Below, piece after piece: positions 62,465 through 64,000 of a DNA stretch of 64,000 nucleotides (positions are counted from its first letter, which is position 1; each line of letters opens with the position of its first letter). A program made the translations under genes and the position numbers. Below the pieces are notes generated by a model. That model saw only the letters and a list, made by a program, of their open reading frames with translations, searched no databases and was not told the origin of the DNA. Origin of the DNA: CAYFYS01 sp965202905 (lineage in GTDB: Bacteria; Pseudomonadota; Alphaproteobacteria; MPNO01); contig OZ241868.1 of the NCBI GenBank assembly GCA_965202905.1, positions 3,596,001 through 3,660,000 on the forward strand. The letters are read 5' to 3'.

Positions 62465-63758
62465 CGCCGATCTCCGCCATTCGGGCCGGACGCGGCCCGC
62501 CATCCGCCCAGTCGAGCAGCGCCACGGTATGGACCACCGGCCGCGCGGTCGCACTGGCGATCTGCGCGATACAGCCGATATTGCCCGCCGCGATCACGTC
62601 GGGCGCCAGCGCCTCGAGATGGCCCGCCTTGCGGGCGAGCAGCGCATCGGCCAGCGCCGGTTGCAGGATGTTGTAGGTCCCGGCCGAGCCGCAGCACAAA
62701 TGGCTTTCGGCGGGAATTTCGACCTCGAAGCCGGCCCGGCGCAACAGATCCACCGGCGCGGCGTGGATTTTCTGGCCGTGCTGCAGCGCGCAGGCGGAGT
62801 GGTAGGCGACCCTGACGCCAGGCCCGGCCGCACCCGGCGGGAGGTCGAGGCGCAGCAGAAACTCGCTGATGTCGCAGGCGAGGCCGGAGAGCCGCGCGGC
62901 CGTCCCGGCGAGCGCGGGATCGTCGCGGAGCAAATGGCCGTAATCCTTGACCATTACCCCGCAGCCCGAGGCGTTGACGACCACGGCGTCGAGCCCGGCG
63001 CCGTCGATCTCGGCCTTCCAGGCCGCCACATTCGCACGCATTGCGGTGAGCGCGCCTTCGTGCTCGCCCAGATGGTGGGCGACCGCGCCGCAACAGCCGG
63101 CCCCGCGGGCCAGCACGACCTCGCAGCCATTGCGGGTCAAAAGCCGGATGGTCGCGGCGTTGATTCCGGGGTCCATCACCTGCTGGACGCAGCCGGCGAG
63201 CAGCGCCACGCGAAAGCGCCGCGCGCCCGCGGCCATATGGATCTCCCCGCCCGCCTTTACCGGAACGCCGGGGGTTCCCGGCGGCGCCAGCCGGGCCATT
63301 CGGCCCAGCGCGCCCGGCATCAGGCGCGCCAGCTTCCCGGCGAGCCTGGCGAGCCCCAGCGCCGCCCGGAACCGGCGCGGCGAGGGCAGGATCGCCGCCA
63401 GCGCGCGGCGCAGCGCGCGCTCGGCGACTGGCCGCCGGAAGGTCTCCTCGATGCGCCGCCGGGCGAAATCGACCAGATGCATGTAATGGACGCCCGAGGG
63501 ACACGTCGTCATGCAGGACAGGCACGACAGGCAGCGATCGATGTGGCCGACGACCTTCGGCGCCGGGGGCCGGCCGGTCTCCAGCATGTCCTTCATCAGG
63601 TATATGCGCCCGCGCGGGCTGTCGAGCTCGTCGCCCAGCAGCACATAGGTCGGGCATGTCGCCTGGCAGAACCCGCAATGGACGCACGACCTCAGGATCG
63701 AGTCCGCAACGGCGGTGTCGGAATCGGCGAGCTGCGCGGCGGTGAACAGGGTCTGCAT
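62451..63758 (-). CDS. glcF: Glycolate oxidase iron-sulfur subunit GlcF
   Basis: 435 residues. Two 4Fe-4S motifs are SCVHCGFCQATCPTYVLLGD (~residue 28) and CLSCLSCMTTCPSGVHYMHL (~80). Two CCG domains follow, with GCVQQVMDPGINAAT, GAGCCGAVAHHLGEHEGA and HLCCGSAGTYNILQPALA. GlcF transfers electrons from GlcD/GlcE to the quinone pool during glycolate oxidation. It lies 8 bp after glcE. Confidence 0.95.
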   Translation of the reverse strand: MQTLFTAAQLADSDTAVADSILRSCVHCGFCQATCPTYVLLGDELDSPRGRIYLMKDMLETGRPPAPKVVGHIDRCLSCLSCMTTCPSGVHYMHLVDFARRRIEETFRRPVAERALRRALAAILPSPRRFRAALGLARLAGKLARLMPGALGRMARLAPPGTPGVPVKAGGEIHMAAGARRFRVALLAGCVQQVMDPGINAATIRLLTRNGCEVVLARGAGCCGAVAHHLGEHEGALTAMRANVAAWKAEIDGAGLDAVVVNASGCGVMVKDYGHLLRDDPALAGTAARLSGLACDISEFLLRLDLPPGAAGPGVRVAYHSACALQHGQKIHAAPVDLLRRAGFEVEIPAESHLCCGSAGTYNILQPALADALLARKAGHLEALAPDVIAAGNIGCIAQIASATARPVVHTVALLDWADGGPRPARMAEIGDGRG

Positions 63759-63766
63759 CGCGCCGC

Positions 63767-64000
63767 TCAGACCCCGTCGACCATGCGGCCCGGGTTCAGG
63801 ATCGCCTGCGGGTCGAAGGCTTTCTTGATACGGGCGCTGAGCGCGGCGCGGCCGACGGGCTGGGGGTGGAAGACCGGCGTCGTGCGGCGCAGCGCCGCGG
63901 GCGCGCGGATCAGGCTGGCATGTCCGCCGGTGCGTTCGACCGCCGCGCGGATCGCCGGCGCACCGGCCGCCGCGCAGTCGCCGTCGAGCGCGAGCCACAC
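63767..64000 (-). CDS. glcE: Glycolate oxidase FAD-binding subunit GlcE, C-terminal part
   Basis: 77 residues, cut by the window edge. The end RAALSARIKKAFDPQAILNP followed by GRMVDGV is the conserved C-terminus of GlcD/GlcE-type FAD oxidases (K-x-x-FDPxxILNPGR). The glcE-glcF order identifies it as GlcE. The upstream part, and probably glcD, lies beyond position 64000. Confidence 0.88.
   Translation of the reverse strand: MWLALDGDCAAAGAPAIRAAVERTGGHASLIRAPAALRRTTPVFHPQPVGRAALSARIKKAFDPQAILNPGRMVDGV

Noticed and set aside
1..64000. CRISPR arrays, tRNA or rRNA genes
   Set aside because: No regularly spaced repeats, cloverleaf-like sequences with GTTCGA T loops outside coding regions, or rRNA-conserved stretches were seen.

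Overview
This window is high-GC DNA (by eye close to 70 percent) from an alphaproteobacterium, probably a Rhodospirillales-like lineage. The main support is conserved gene order: the 4.5S SRP RNA gene, dnaX, ybaB and recR in a row; pstSCAB-phoU-phoB behind tandem Pho boxes; queA-tgt; def-fmt-truA; and dapD-dapE. No rRNA or tRNA gene was recognised. The coordinates are tightly packed and overlapping stop/start signals (ATGA, GTGA, TTGA) are frequent.

Layout. 0-5 kb: EI24-type membrane protein, PfkB-family (adenosine-type) kinase, BipA, AmpG-like permease and a stump of a macro-domain gene. 5-11.3 kb: phosphate uptake and regulation operon on the minus strand (pstS, pstC, pstA, pstB, phoU, phoB; no phoR in view). 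11.6-19 kb: accessory metabolism with visible decay (amidohydrolase, shrunken flavin-reductase-like protein, DMT exporter, frameshifted SDR and acyl-CoA synthetase, coiled-coil protein with 33-bp repeats, flavin-dependent monooxygenase-like protein). 19-28.5 kb: two small secreted proteins, a dehydrogenase, a YgjP-type metallopeptidase, an alpha/beta hydrolase, a second DMT exporter, queuosine genes queA-tgt and an M23 endopeptidase. 28.6-37.3 kb: a CoxL fragment, then a peptide ABC importer (yejBEF-like) with two tandem YejA-like binding proteins, and hisN preceded by a 53-codon gene.

37.5-38.9 kb is a clearly AT-richer island with a BglII-family restriction endonuclease and a frameshifted beta-class DNA methyltransferase, inserted between hisN and pheA. 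39-49.6 kb is core: pheA, nudC, ffs, dnaX-ybaB-recR, def-fmt-truA, dapD-dapE and a HAD phosphatase. 49.7-54 kb is accessory: a small inverted-repeat element abutting an SDR, a foreign-looking pyrimidine-rich tract, a GFA protein, an SLC13-type transporter and a cupin. 53.7-58.9 kb: a TetR repressor divergent from a three-gene RND permease / periplasmic LolA-like / outer-membrane barrel operon, with a perfect palindromic operator between them. 60.5-61.9 kb is a junkyard with two copies of a ~330-bp deleted insertion sequence, a small peptide gene broken at an 11-base G tract, and fragments of a higBA toxin-antitoxin pair. The window ends in glcF and the C-terminus of glcE (glycolate oxidase).

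Several genes carry single frameshifts, some at homopolymers. Real decay and uncorrected sequencing error cannot be separated from this sequence alone.
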